NCBI RefSeq assembly: GCF_001458295.1
Contig: NZ_CYUD01000004.1
Span: 248,001-312,000 of the forward strand
Direction of reading: 5' to 3'
Length of the DNA stretch: 64,000 bases
Source of the DNA: Ruegeria denitrificans
Lineage (GTDB): Bacteria > Pseudomonadota > Alphaproteobacteria > Rhodobacterales > Rhodobacteraceae
In this document: piece by piece, positions 54,711 through 63,226 of the stretch
How the letters are laid out: each line of letters starts with the position of its first letter
Numbering within the stretch: the first letter of the stretch is position 1
The notes under the pieces: generated by a model
The model's input: the letters and a program-made list of their open reading frames with translations, nothing else
The model's database searches: none
What the model was told of the DNA's origin: nothing
Program-made: the position numbers and the translations under genes

Positions 54711-55001
54711 ATGAACAGCTGGCTCTTCTGGATAGGTGTAATCGCAGCATTGATAGTTGCCGCCGCGCTGCTCGAAGCCTATGTGAAGCGCAACCGGAAA
54801 CGTAACCTCGCCGATATGCGTCCGGACCCGGACAAGATCAGCAAGATCGGCGGCATTGAAAGATATGGGCTGGATCCGCTGGCTTTGGCCCAGGCCGAAC
54901 ATCGGCGGCTAGAAGAAGAAGGATGGGGGCCCGACCCGTCACAGGATGAAACGACTGCCCCGGATGCGGGTGAAAAGGACAAGCAAGATGAGCGACGTTA
55001 A
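54711..55001 (+). CDS. Membrane-anchored small protein, 96 aa, unknown
   Basis: Not recognised. N-terminal helix WLFWIGVIAALIVAAALLEAY (about 4-24), then a basic stop KRNRKRN, and a soluble charged tail (IGGIERYGLDPLALAQAEHR) rich in Glu, Asp and Pro. The start may instead be GTG 54702. It overlaps grxD by 14 bases, so is cotranscribed. Confidence 0.65.
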   Translation: MNSWLFWIGVIAALIVAAALLEAYVKRNRKRNLADMRPDPDKISKIGGIERYGLDPLALAQAEHRRLEEEGWGPDPSQDETTAPDAGEKDKQDERR

Positions 55002-55350
55002 AACCCAGATCGACGAAACCGTCAAAGCCAACGATGTGGTGCTGTACATGAAAGGCACCAAGGAAATGCCGCAATGCGGGTTCTCAAGCCGTGTGGCCGG
55101 TGTTCTGAACTATATGGGCGTTGAATATGCCGACGTGAATGTTCTGGCTGATGACGCAGTGCGTCAGGGTATCAAGGACTATTCCGACTGGCCGACCGTT
55201 CCGCAGCTATATGTCAAAGGCGAGTTCGTCGGTGGTTGCGACATCATCACTGAGATGACCCTTTCGGGTGAGCTGGACACGCTGTTCGACGACAACGGTG
55301 TCGGCTACAACAAAGACGCCGCCGACAAGATCCGCGAAGCGAACGCCTGA
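54988..55350 (+). CDS. grxD: Monothiol glutaredoxin (Grx4/GrxD type)
   Basis: 120 residues from ATG 54988 (AAGGACAAGC upstream). CGFS active site in MPQCGFSSRVAGVLN, with WPTVPQLYVKGEFVGGCDI conserved. CGFS glutaredoxins bind 2Fe-2S clusters with glutathione and partner BolA in Fe-S delivery and iron sensing. Same strand and close to bolA. Convergent with the next gene. Confidence 0.96.
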   Translation: MSDVKTQIDETVKANDVVLYMKGTKEMPQCGFSSRVAGVLNYMGVEYADVNVLADDAVRQGIKDYSDWPTVPQLYVKGEFVGGCDIITEMTLSGELDTLFDDNGVGYNKDAADKIREANA

Positions 55351-55704
55351 TCAGCGGCTGACACAGTTTTCCAGAATGACCTGCTCACTGGCGGCATCCG
55401 TACCTGTCGCCAGATAGCTTACCGTTGCGTCCCACCCTTTTGAGCGCAGGATGTATGTCCCTGCCCCTCCGTCAGATTCGTAGCGAATTCCGGAACCGCT
55501 TTGAACCTGACGCATTGTGACCAATTGATTATCCACCATCATTGCCGCCGCGCTGGACCCGTCCGGCGCATTGAAATAGGCAACTTGCAGCGGCACGCCG
55601 TTCAGGCAGGTGAATGTTACCGGCAGAATATCAATCTCGGCCCAAGCCAAGCCACCGGGCAATGCCATTGCCGCGGCGCAGACAACCGTCTTCAAAGAGT
55701 TCAT
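55351..55704 (-). CDS. MliC-like periplasmic protein
   Basis: 117 residues. Signal peptide ends WA-EIDI. The mature domain resembles membrane-bound or periplasmic C-type lysozyme inhibitors: VTFTCLNGVPLQVAYFN with Cys, SGSGIRYESDGGAGTYIL, RSKGWDATVSYLA and a second Cys near the C-terminus (LENCVSR). No lipobox Cys at the cut site, so periplasmic rather than lipid-anchored. Overlaps zapA by ATGA. Confidence 0.7.
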   Translation of the reverse strand: MNSLKTVVCAAAMALPGGLAWAEIDILPVTFTCLNGVPLQVAYFNAPDGSSAAAMMVDNQLVTMRQVQSGSGIRYESDGGAGTYILRSKGWDATVSYLATGTDAASEQVILENCVSR

Positions 55705-56096
55705 CCCGCTGATCTCTCCTCGATCACCGAAGCCAGCGCTTCGGCACGTGCAGCCAGCTCTGCCAGAGTATCCGTCACCGACGGAGGAACCACAGCCACC
55801 TCGATCCGTTCGGGCTCGGGTTGTGGCATGTTCCTGAGGGTTCGAAGTTCGGACTCAACCTCGGCCAGCTTGGCCTCAAGCGCTTTGATCTTATCATCGG
55901 TTCCAGCAGCTTTGTCGGCCAGCATCAGTCCGGCCATCAGCAACATCCGCGATTCCGGCATGCGCCCGATCTGGTCAGAGAGAACCTGCGCCTCATCGTC
56001 CAGCAACTTGGCCGCGGAATGCAGAAACGGCTCTTCCCCCTCCTGGCACGAGACATCAAAGCCGCGCCCACCGATTTGAATGGTCACTTCGGGCAT
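55701..56096 (-). CDS. zapA: Cell division protein ZapA
   Basis: 131 residues. FtsZ-ring cross-linking protein: MPEVTIQIGGRGFDVSCQEGEE N-domain, then ILLMAGLMLADKAA-type helix and coiled coil (KIKALEAKLAEVESELRTLR). Follows the coiled-coil gene with TAATG overlap. Confidence 0.9.
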   Translation of the reverse strand: MPEVTIQIGGRGFDVSCQEGEEPFLHSAAKLLDDEAQVLSDQIGRMPESRMLLMAGLMLADKAAGTDDKIKALEAKLAEVESELRTLRNMPQPEPERIEVAVVPPSVTDTLAELAARAEALASVIEERSAG

Positions 56097-56893
56097 TACT
56101 CAACCTCTCCTTCCGCCAGTTTCGCCTTCGACAGCAGCGGTTCCAGCCGGGCCAGAACCGCATGCGCTTCTGCTGCATCAGTTGCTTGCGCGGCGCGCGT
56201 CGCCTCAAGCTCGGCCACTGTTGCGCGGTTGAGCAGAGCGGCATCAGGAACGCCACCTTCGGTGGCAGCACGCAGCTCATCCACCGATTGCCGCAACTGT
56301 TCATTCGCTTTACGCATGCGCTGCAGATCGTCATCCAAACGGGACATCGCCGCCCCGTGACTGGCGCGTTCTGCACGTAGCATATCCAACTCAGAACTCA
56401 GTTCGGCAACGCGCTCGCTATCGGCCAGTTCTGACCGCAGGCGCCCATTTTCAGCTTCGATTTCCTGCGCCGCTTCAAGTGCGATTTTCAATTCTGCGTT
56501 TTCTGATTTCAGCGCATCAAGCTCGTCCTGACTTTCTAACGCAGCCTTTGCATCAGCCAACTCGGCCCGAGCTGCCTCGACCGAGGCCAGCCTGGCGGTC
56601 GCTTCGGTCAATTGCTCGCGAAGCGCTGCTTTCTCCGGATCGTCCACCGGTGCCGTTCGCAAGCTTTCCATGTCGGCGCGCATGGCGTCGACTTCCTGTT
56701 CGTGACGTTCCTTCAGGGATTTCAGACGTTCTTCCAGCTGCGCATTGGCAACACGCTCATCGTCCAGCGCCGCGCGAAGGGTGTCGTCTGCGCCTCCGCC
56801 AACCGGTGCTGTGTCCCGCAGCGCATCGACGCCGGTTCCAATCCGATCCATCGCGGCAACAATACGGCGGTGTAATTCTTCGATCTGGCTCAT
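56096..56893 (-). CDS. Coiled-coil protein upstream of zapA, 265 aa
   Basis: Long helical coiled coil with almost continuous heptads from about residue 40 to 215 (RLKSLKERHEQEVDAMRAD, QEIEAENGRLRSELADSERV). Alanine- and glutamate-rich, without Cys and without membrane segments. It occupies the place of DUF4164-type genes upstream of zapA in other Alphaproteobacteria, but I do not recognise the family. Probably a cytoplasmic structural or division partner. Confidence 0.75.
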   Translation of the reverse strand: MSQIEELHRRIVAAMDRIGTGVDALRDTAPVGGGADDTLRAALDDERVANAQLEERLKSLKERHEQEVDAMRADMESLRTAPVDDPEKAALREQLTEATARLASVEAARAELADAKAALESQDELDALKSENAELKIALEAAQEIEAENGRLRSELADSERVAELSSELDMLRAERASHGAAMSRLDDDLQRMRKANEQLRQSVDELRAATEGGVPDAALLNRATVAELEATRAAQATDAAEAHAVLARLEPLLSKAKLAEGEVE

Positions 56894-56983
56894 GCCCCTA
56901 CCACCTCTTAACCAAGGTTCCTTAGTAATCGCGGACGTATCCGAATCAACATCATCTACGTCTTGCTCTAGTCTAACCTAACG

Positions 56984-57099
56984 GGGCGGAAAATACCCAC
57001 TGTTTGCTTTCAACAACTTGGGCTGCATTCTTGAACCACATCTCTAACTGAACACCCAGTTCTACTTGCACTTTGGAAGGTGGATGGTATTGAGCGCCC
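56984..57099. ncRNA. Candidate 6S-like long hairpin between zapA operon and tktA
   Basis: GGGCG-gaa-AATACC (56984-56997) pairs with GGTATT-gag-CGCCC (57086-57099), with CAC/GTG inside, then a large open bubble and an inner stem AACT-t-GGG (57015-57022)/CCCAGTT. A closing stem, central bubble and terminal stem of about 120 bases resemble 6S RNA, and ssrS lies near zapA in many Proteobacteria. It could instead be the tktA leader; strand is unresolved. The rest of the 236-base spacer shows nothing. Confidence 0.35.
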
Positions 57100-57129
57100 A
57101 TCTGCCTGTAATCCAAAGGAACAACGCCC

Positions 57130-59154
57130 GTGGACCTGACTGCGCTGCGCAATGCCAACCCCGAACACTGGGACAAAGCTGCGGCCATCCGCACCCTGAC
57201 CCTTGACGCCGTCGCCGCCGCCAATTCCGGCCATTCCGGCATGCCGATGGGCATGGCCGACGTTGCGACCGTGCTGTTCGAAAAGCACCTGAAATTTGAC
57301 GCCTCGGCCCCGAACTGGCCTGACCGCGATCGGTTTATCCTGTCGGCAGGTCACGGCTCGATGCTGATCTATTCGCTACTGTACCTGACCGGTCATGGCG
57401 ACGTGACGCTGGACGAGATCAAGAACTTCCGCCAGTTGGGCGCTAAAACCGCGGGCCACCCGGAAAACTTCCTGGTCGAAGGCATCGAGACCACCACCGG
57501 CCCGCTGGGTCAGGGCATTTCGAACGCTGTGGGCTTTGCCATGGCCGAGGAAATCCAGCGCGCCCATTACGGTAAAAAGGTCGTGGATCACTATACCTAC
57601 GTGATCGCGGGCGACGGCTGCCTCATGGAAGGCGTGAGCCAAGAGGCGATCACACTTGCGGGCCGTCATGAGCTGAGCAAGCTTATCGTCTTCTGGGACA
57701 ACAACAACATCACCATCGACGGCACTGTCGACATGGCCGACCGCACCGATCAGGTTCGCCGTTTCGCGGCCTCGGGTTGGCACGTGATTGAGATTGACGG
57801 CCATGACCCGCAAGCTATCGACACAGCTATCGTTCAGGCAAAAAAGTCGAACAAACCGACAATGATTGCTTGCGAAAGCCATATCGCATTGGGTCACGCT
57901 GCTCAGGACACCTCGAAAGGTCACGGTGCGCTGACCGATCAGGAACAACTGAAAGCCGCGAAAGAAGGTTATGGCTGGCCGCATGACGCGTTCGAAATCC
58001 CAGCGAATGTCAAATCCGCTTGGGAATCAATCGGATCGCGTGGTGCTGCCGAACGCGCTGCGTGGGAAGAACGTTTCGCACAGATTTCCGAGCGCAAACA
58101 GGCCGAATTCAACCGCGCCTATGCGTTCGAGGCTCCTAAGAAACTGGCTGGTGCCATCCGCGCTTTCAAAAAACAGATTTCGGAAGATCAGCCGAAACTG
58201 GCCACCCGCGCATCGTCCGAGAAGGTTCTGAATGTTGTGAACCCGATCATGACCGAAACCGTCGGTGGTTCAGCTGACCTGACCGGATCAAACAACACCA
58301 AGTCGGCTGATATGGGCGTGTTCCTTCCGGAAAACCGCAAAGGCCGTTACATCCACTACGGTATCCGCGAACACGGCATGGCTGCAGCAATGAACGGTAT
58401 GGCGCTGCATGGCGGTATTCGCCCCTATGGCGGCACGTTCATGGCCTTCACTGACTATGCCCGCCCGTCTATGCGCCTTGCTGCGCTCATGAAGGTGCCC
58501 AGCGTTTTTGTGATGACCCACGACTCGATCGGTCTGGGCGAAGACGGCCCGACCCACCAGCCGGTCGAGCATCTGGCGATATCACGCGCGACGCCGAACA
58601 CCTATGTTTTCCGCCCCGCCGATTCCGTTGAAACCGCCGAAGCATGGGAGTTGGCGCTGACCTTCAAGGACAGCCCCTCGGTTCTGTCGCTGACCCGTCA
58701 GGGCGTGCCGACCGTGCGTACGGATCACAAGGCCAAGAACCTCACCTCTCAGGGTGCATATGTTCTGGCTGATGCCGAGGGCAAACGTCAGGCCATCCTG
58801 ATCGCTACAGGTTCCGAGGTTTCGCTGGCGATGGAAGCCAAGGCGATGCTCGAGGCCCAAGGCATCGGCACCCGTGTCGTTTCCATGCCCTGCATGGAAC
58901 TGTTTGCCGAGCAGGACGAAGCCTATCGCAAACGCGTTCTGCCCGGTGGACCCGTTCGTGTCGGGATCGAGGCCGCCGTTCGCGCTGGAGGTTGGGATCG
59001 CTGGCTGCTGGGCGAGCGCGGCCGCGAAGCCAAGGCTGGTTTCATCGGAATGTCGAGCTTTGGCGCGTCAGCTCCGGCAAATGAGCTGTACAAGCATTTT
59101 GGCATCACTGCCGAGGCGACCGTTGCCAAGGTCAAGGAATTGCTGGGACTGTAA
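57130..59154 (+). CDS. tktA: Transketolase TktA
   Basis: Pentose phosphate and Calvin-type carbon transfer enzyme, thiamin-diphosphate dependent. 674 residues, GTG start at 57130 after [21 protein letters not shown] (about 34), TPP/Mg motif [13 protein letters not shown] then [24 protein letters not shown]-like [17 protein letters not shown] and the C-terminal domain. Terminator follows. Confidence 0.96.
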   Translation: MDLTALRNANPEHWDKAAAIRTLTLDAVAAANSGHSGMPMGMADVATVLFEKHLKFDASAPNWPDRDRFILSAGHGSMLIYSLLYLTGHGDVTLDEIKNFRQLGAKTAGHPENFLVEGIETTTGPLGQGISNAVGFAMAEEIQRAHYGKKVVDHYTYVIAGDGCLMEGVSQEAITLAGRHELSKLIVFWDNNNITIDGTVDMADRTDQVRRFAASGWHVIEIDGHDPQAIDTAIVQAKKSNKPTMIACESHIALGHAAQDTSKGHGALTDQEQLKAAKEGYGWPHDAFEIPANVKSAWESIGSRGAAERAAWEERFAQISERKQAEFNRAYAFEAPKKLAGAIRAFKKQISEDQPKLATRASSEKVLNVVNPIMTETVGGSADLTGSNNTKSADMGVFLPENRKGRYIHYGIREHGMAAAMNGMALHGGIRPYGGTFMAFTDYARPSMRLAALMKVPSVFVMTHDSIGLGEDGPTHQPVEHLAISRATPNTYVFRPADSVETAEAWELALTFKDSPSVLSLTRQGVPTVRTDHKAKNLTSQGAYVLADAEGKRQAILIATGSEVSLAMEAKAMLEAQGIGTRVVSMPCMELFAEQDEAYRKRVLPGGPVRVGIEAAVRAGGWDRWLLGERGREAKAGFIGMSSFGASAPANELYKHFGITAEATVAKVKELLGL

Positions 59155-59176
59155 GCCAGTACACAAAGAATAAAGC

Positions 59177-59204
59177 AAAGGGCGGCTTAGGCCGCCCTTT
59201 TCAA
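59177..59204. terminator. Bidirectional terminator between tktA and DUF808
   Basis: AAAGGGCGGC-TTAG-GCCGCCCTTT with T-rich right and A-rich left flanks; it serves tktA (+) and the DUF808 gene (-, stop at 59212). Confidence 0.9.
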
Positions 59205-59211
59205 TTTGCTT

Positions 59212-60174
59212 TCAGTGCGATGGGGCCTTCTTTGATAGCAAGGGCCCAATCACCTTGGTGGCTACAGGGATCAGAACAAATCCCCAGGCCAAACCAAACA
59301 CGCCATCCATGGCCGCTTTAGAAATCCATTCGGCGGCCCCTGCCCAGCCCTCAGAAACGGAATGCCCAATCGCATAGGCCCAGTCGTGGATGTGATGGCC
59401 CAGCCAGCCAAAGCCCAGAACTTCCATCCCGTGAATGATGATCGACCCGCCGACCCACAGCATCGCCGCGGTTCCAACAATTGACAGGGTCTTCATCACG
59501 CCGGGCATTGCCTTGACCAACCCGCGTCCCAACCCGCGCCCAACAGGCGTCGGCGCGTTTTGGGCCAGAAACAGCCCGACATCATCCATTTTCACGATCA
59601 GCGCGACCGAGCCATAGACGGCCACCGTCACCCCAATCCCCACAACCGCAAGAGTCGCCGCCTGCATCCAAAGATTCGGTGCTTCGATTGCCGCTAGTGC
59701 GATAGTCATGATCTCGGCCGAAAGGATGAAATCCGTCTTGATGGCGCCCTTGACCTTCTGCTCTTCAAGATGGCCCGGATCACGCACATTCATGTCTTCT
59801 TCGATGGCGTGACTGCCATGAGGAAACAGAACGTGAAATATCTTTTCAGCTCCTTCGAAACAAAGATATGACCCACCTATCATCAGCAGCGGTGTAATCA
59901 GCCAGGGCGCAAAATTGGCCAGCAAAAGGGCCACCGGCAGCAGCAGAATAATCTTGTTGAACATCGACCCTCGGGCAATCCGCCAGATGATCGGCAACTC
60001 ACGCGCAGGTGCAAAACCCTGAACGTACTTCGGAGTGACCGCCGCATCGTCGATAATCACTCCCGCCGTCTTGGCCCCGGCCTTACCCGCCGCCGCAACG
60101 ACATCGTCCACAGAAGATGCCGCGACCTTAGCGATCCCTGCCACGTCATCCAAAAGAGCCAACAGACCGCTCAT
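59212..60174 (-). CDS. DUF808 (YedI) membrane protein
   Basis: 320 residues. DUF808 opening SGLLALLDDVAGIAKVAASS and DDVVAAAGKAGAKTAGVI, then membrane helices from about 75 (IILLLPVALLLANFAPWLIT) with GGSYLCFEGAEKIFHVLFPH, and the GGSIIIHGMEVLGFGWLGHH and AWGFVLIPVATKVIGPLL segments. Inner-membrane, function unknown. Divergent from gap1; its promoter and the LacI-like sites share 60175-60355. Confidence 0.9.
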   Translation of the reverse strand: MSGLLALLDDVAGIAKVAASSVDDVVAAAGKAGAKTAGVIIDDAAVTPKYVQGFAPARELPIIWRIARGSMFNKIILLLPVALLLANFAPWLITPLLMIGGSYLCFEGAEKIFHVLFPHGSHAIEEDMNVRDPGHLEEQKVKGAIKTDFILSAEIMTIALAAIEAPNLWMQAATLAVVGIGVTVAVYGSVALIVKMDDVGLFLAQNAPTPVGRGLGRGLVKAMPGVMKTLSIVGTAAMLWVGGSIIIHGMEVLGFGWLGHHIHDWAYAIGHSVSEGWAGAAEWISKAAMDGVFGLAWGFVLIPVATKVIGPLLSKKAPSH

Positions 60175-60223
60175 TGCGCTACCTTTCCTGTCACCTGCCG
60201 CAACAGGACCCTACTTGATCTCA

Positions 60224-60270
60224 CGGCTAGCGCAAGCGTTAGCGCAATCGCGTTAGGTTTGCGCTAACAC
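60224..60270. promoter_or_regulatory. Cluster of LacI-type operators upstream of gap1
   Basis: Three related AGCGC-centred sequences: GGCTAGCGCAAGC (60224-60236), CGTTAGCGCAAT (60237-60248) and GGTTTGCGCTAACAC (60256-60270), the last two in opposite orientation. They match the centre of the perfect palindrome before gap2 and lie 85-130 bases before the gap1 ATG, also in the DUF808 promoter. Confidence 0.6.
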
Positions 60271-60355
60271 ATTAAAAATATGCCGCTTTTACTCTTTTGA
60301 GATTTACCAATCACCGCTATATGGCCTGCAACGCAAGCGCATTTGGAGACGTCAC

Positions 60356-61357
60356 ATGACCATCAAGGTCGGCATCAATGGTTTTGGCCGCATCGGCCGT
60401 TGCACCCTGTCGCACATCGCCGCGTCAGGCCGGAACGATATCGAAGTCATCAAGGTCAATGCGACCGGACCGCTAGAAACCTCGGCGCATCTGCTGAAGT
60501 ATGACAGCGTCCACGGACGTTTCCCGCGCGACATCGCCATCAACGGCAACACCATGGATCTAGGCCGAGGCCCGATGGAGATGTTTTCGACCTACGACAT
60601 GAACGAACTGGACTGGGAAGGCTGCGACGTCGTTCTGGAATGCACCGGCAAATTCAATGACGGCACCAAGGCAAAAACGCACCTTGAGCGTGGCGCCGGC
60701 AAAGTTCTGTTGTCCGCGCCGGGCAAAAACGTCGACAAAACCATCGTATTCGGTGTGAACCACAACACGCTGACCGCGAACGACAACATGGTTTCCAATG
60801 GTTCGTGCACAACGAACTGCCTTGCTCCGCTTGCCAAGGTTCTGGACGAAGGTGTCGGCATCGAAAACGGGATCATGACCACGATCCACGCCTATACTGG
60901 AGACCAGCCGACCCTGGACCGCCGTCACAGCGATCTGTATCGCGCCCGCGCTGCCGCAATGTCGATGATCCCGACATCAACCGGTGCCGCGAAAGCGCTG
61001 GGTGAGGTTCTGCCGAACCTGAAAGGCCGTCTGGATGGCTCTGCCATTCGCGTGCCGACCCCGAACGTCTCGGCAGTTGACCTGACCTTCCGTGCCTCGC
61101 GCGACGTGTCTGTCGAAGAAGTTAATGAAATCGTCCGTGAAGCCGCACAAGGTTCGATGCAGCGCGTTCTGGGTTATGAGCCTGCACCGCTGGTCTCGAC
61201 CGATTTCAACCACACTGAGGAAAGCTCGATCTTCGCACCGGAACAAACCCGCGTCGTTGATGGCCGCTTGGTACGCGTTCTGGCCTGGTATGACAACGAA
61301 TGGGGCTTCTCGGTTCGCATGGCCGATGTCGCCGTTGCCATGGGTCGCCTTAACTAA
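60356..61357 (+). CDS. gap: Glyceraldehyde-3-phosphate dehydrogenase 1 (GapB-like)
   Basis: 333 residues. INGFGRIGR nucleotide loop, catalytic Cys in SCTTNCLAPLAK (about 153), His in TTIHAYTGDQ, NTGAAKALGEVLP-type TSTGAAKALG, WYDNEWGFS. Residue after the second strand is VNATGPLETS instead of INDL, so the Asp that favours NAD is missing, as in NADP-linked gluconeogenic GapB. Followed by a terminator, a 47-aa gene and gap2. ATG 60356 with a weak site. Confidence 0.94.
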   Translation: MTIKVGINGFGRIGRCTLSHIAASGRNDIEVIKVNATGPLETSAHLLKYDSVHGRFPRDIAINGNTMDLGRGPMEMFSTYDMNELDWEGCDVVLECTGKFNDGTKAKTHLERGAGKVLLSAPGKNVDKTIVFGVNHNTLTANDNMVSNGSCTTNCLAPLAKVLDEGVGIENGIMTTIHAYTGDQPTLDRRHSDLYRARAAAMSMIPTSTGAAKALGEVLPNLKGRLDGSAIRVPTPNVSAVDLTFRASRDVSVEEVNEIVREAAQGSMQRVLGYEPAPLVSTDFNHTEESSIFAPEQTRVVDGRLVRVLAWYDNEWGFSVRMADVAVAMGRLN

Positions 61358-61383
61358 GACTGGTTTGAAATCTTGAACCTTTT

Positions 61384-61414
61384 TGCCCGCTCAGGTTATC
61401 TGGGCGGGCATTTT
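61384..61414 (+). terminator. Terminator of gap1
   Basis: TGCCCGCTCAG-GTTAT-CTGGGCGGGCA (one G-U pair) and TTTT, 27 bases past the stop. Confidence 0.8.
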
Positions 61415-61428
61415 CGTTCGGGGCCGCT

Positions 61429-61572
61429 ATGACCAACCAAATCGCAATCTGGCTTGGCTTATTGATCCTTGGCGGGTTCATTCTGGATTACGCCATCTTT
61501 GGGCCCGAGCATTTGGTTTTCCTCGGGAAAAAGCTCTACGCCTTTTTGGATTGGCTGGCTTTCTGGCGCTAA
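61429..61572 (+). CDS. Small membrane protein, 47 aa, between the gap genes
   Basis: Not recognised. ATG 61429; 47 residues beginning MTNQIAIWLGLLILGGFIL, then DYAIFGPEHLVFLGKKLYAF and LDWLAFWR at the end. One clear membrane helix (about 6-20) and a hydrophobic amphipathic second half. GGGGCCGCT is a weak ribosome site. Codons suit the genome. It follows the gap1 terminator and lies before gap2, so it may be on the gap2 side. Confidence 0.6.
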   Translation: MTNQIAIWLGLLILGGFILDYAIFGPEHLVFLGKKLYAFLDWLAFWR

Positions 61573-61621
61573 CAGAGGTTTTGCTTGACTTTTTCGCCTA
61601 TCTGGCTTTGTTAGCGCTAAC
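61564..61621. promoter_or_regulatory. LacI-type operators and candidate promoter of gap2
   Basis: A perfect 12-bp palindrome GTTAGCGCTAAC is at 61610-61621, and a half-site TGGCGCTAACA at 61564-61574 inside the end of the small gene. TTGACT (61585-61590) is a good -35; the palindrome then covers the -10 region, so binding would block RNA polymerase. Confidence 0.65.
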
Positions 61622-61653
61622 TTTACAAAGCCGATATTCGGACGGAGCAGAAC

Positions 61654-62658
61654 ATGGCACTCAAACTGGCAATAAACGGATTTGGTCGGATCGGACGCGG
61701 AGTTCTGCGCGCGGTGATGGAATCAGGTCGTACAGATGTGGAAATCGTGGCTATCAACGATCTGGCCAAACCCGAAATGAACGCGCATCTGTTCGAGTTT
61801 GACAGCGTGCATGGTCGTTATCCCAACAAAGTGACACTAACTGAGGCTGGCCTTGATGTGGGCGCGGGCCCCATTCGTCTGTCCAGCGAGCGCGACCCTG
61901 AGGCGTTGGATTGGTCCGATATCGACGTGGTTCTGGAATGTACTGGCGTCTTCCGCACCCGCGAAGCCGCCGAGCGTCATCTAAAAAACGGTAGCAAGAA
62001 GGTCCTTATCTCGGCGCCTGCACGTGGCGATGGCGCAGTGAAAACAATTGTCTTCGGCGTCAACGAACATGAACTAACGGCCGAAGACACCGTTGTTTCG
62101 AATGCCTCATGCACCACAAACTGCCTGTCACCCGTTGCGGCCGCGCTGGATGCGGGGCTTGGCATTGTCCACGGCAACATGACTACTGTTCACGCTTATA
62201 CCGCCAGTCAGCCTGTCCATGATGCTGCGGGTAAAGACCCATACCTGTCGCGCGCCGCGGCTTTGTCGATGATCCCGACCACCACGGGCGCTGCAGCAGC
62301 TGTAGGTCTGGTTCTGCCGCAACTGGCTGGCAAACTGACCGGTCAGGCTATCCGCGTGCCCACTCCGAACGTCTCCGTCGTGGATCTGGTGGCCGAGGTA
62401 TCGCGCCTTACATCCGAAGACGAGGTGAACGCCCTGTTCACCGAGGCCGCCGCCAGGATCCCCGGCGTTCTGGCCGCCGAAAGCCGCCCGCTGGTGTCGG
62501 TGGATTTCAACCACGATTCCCATAGCTCGACCGTTTCACTGGCAGAAACCAAAGTCACCGACGGCACATTGGTGCGCGTTCTGGCCTGGTATGACAATGA
62601 ATGGGGCTTTTCGAACCGAATGCTGGACACAGCCGCCGCGATGGGCGTTTTAGCCTAA
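61654..62658 (+). CDS. gap: Glyceraldehyde-3-phosphate dehydrogenase 2 (GapA-like)
   Basis: 334 residues. Same motifs as gap1 (INGFGRIGRG, SCTTNCLSPVAA, TTVHAYTASQPV, WYDNEWGFSNRM), but with INDLAKPEMNAHL, keeping the NAD-specific Asp. Typical NAD-dependent glycolytic form. GGACGGAGCAGAAC precedes ATG 61654. Convergent with coaD (overlap of 9 bases). Confidence 0.94.
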   Translation: MALKLAINGFGRIGRGVLRAVMESGRTDVEIVAINDLAKPEMNAHLFEFDSVHGRYPNKVTLTEAGLDVGAGPIRLSSERDPEALDWSDIDVVLECTGVFRTREAAERHLKNGSKKVLISAPARGDGAVKTIVFGVNEHELTAEDTVVSNASCTTNCLSPVAAALDAGLGIVHGNMTTVHAYTASQPVHDAAGKDPYLSRAAALSMIPTTTGAAAAVGLVLPQLAGKLTGQAIRVPTPNVSVVDLVAEVSRLTSEDEVNALFTEAAARIPGVLAAESRPLVSVDFNHDSHSSTVSLAETKVTDGTLVRVLAWYDNEWGFSNRMLDTAAAMGVLA

Positions 62659-63141
62659 CCTCTCGCGCAGAGCCGTATGAACGCGGGGCGTCACGAATTT
62701 CGACACGTCCCCGTTCAGGCGCGCGATCTCTTTCACTAGTTTCGATGCGATAGCCTGATGCCGCGCTTCGGCCATCAGAAATACGGTTTCAATTGAATCA
62801 TCCAAAGCTCGGTTCATACCGACCATCTGGAATTCGTACTCGAAATCCGCAACGGCCCGCAGTCCACGCACGATGATTTGCGCACCGACATCGCGAGCAC
62901 AGTCGATCAGCAGGTTTTCGAATGGATGGGCGACAATCTCGGTTCCGGTTTGTTCTGACAAAAGCGCGCATTCCGCCTCGATCATGACCACGCGCTCTTC
63001 CAGCGAAAACAACGGCCCCTTGTCCCGGTTGATGGCTACGCCGATCACTAGCTTGTCCACCAAAGCCGAGGCACGCCGGATGATGTCAATATGGCCCAGA
63101 GTAATCGGATCAAAAGTTCCGGGGTAAAGACCAACCCGCAT
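62650..63141 (-). CDS. coaD: Phosphopantetheine adenylyltransferase CoaD
   Basis: Fourth step of coenzyme A synthesis. 163 residues from ATG 63141 after AGGAGGG. GLYPGTFDPITLGHIDII nucleotide motif, GVAINRDKGPLF, and IVRGLRAVADFEYEFQM conserved for the family. 85 bases after the CBS gene. Confidence 0.97.
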   Translation of the reverse strand: MRVGLYPGTFDPITLGHIDIIRRASALVDKLVIGVAINRDKGPLFSLEERVVMIEAECALLSEQTGTEIVAHPFENLLIDCARDVGAQIIVRGLRAVADFEYEFQMVGMNRALDDSIETVFLMAEARHQAIASKLVKEIARLNGDVSKFVTPRVHTALRERLG

Positions 63142-63226
63142 CACGCCCTCCTGCGTTCCGGAATTTCTGCGTCAGCAAACACAACTTTGCTGCCGGTGCA
63201 AGAGGTTGCCATCGCAACCAGCCCCG

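Noticed and set aside
56894-57129. Protein-coding frames in the zapA-tktA spacer
   Set aside because: No frame has a ribosome site or plausible composition; the region looks like structured RNA or a leader instead.
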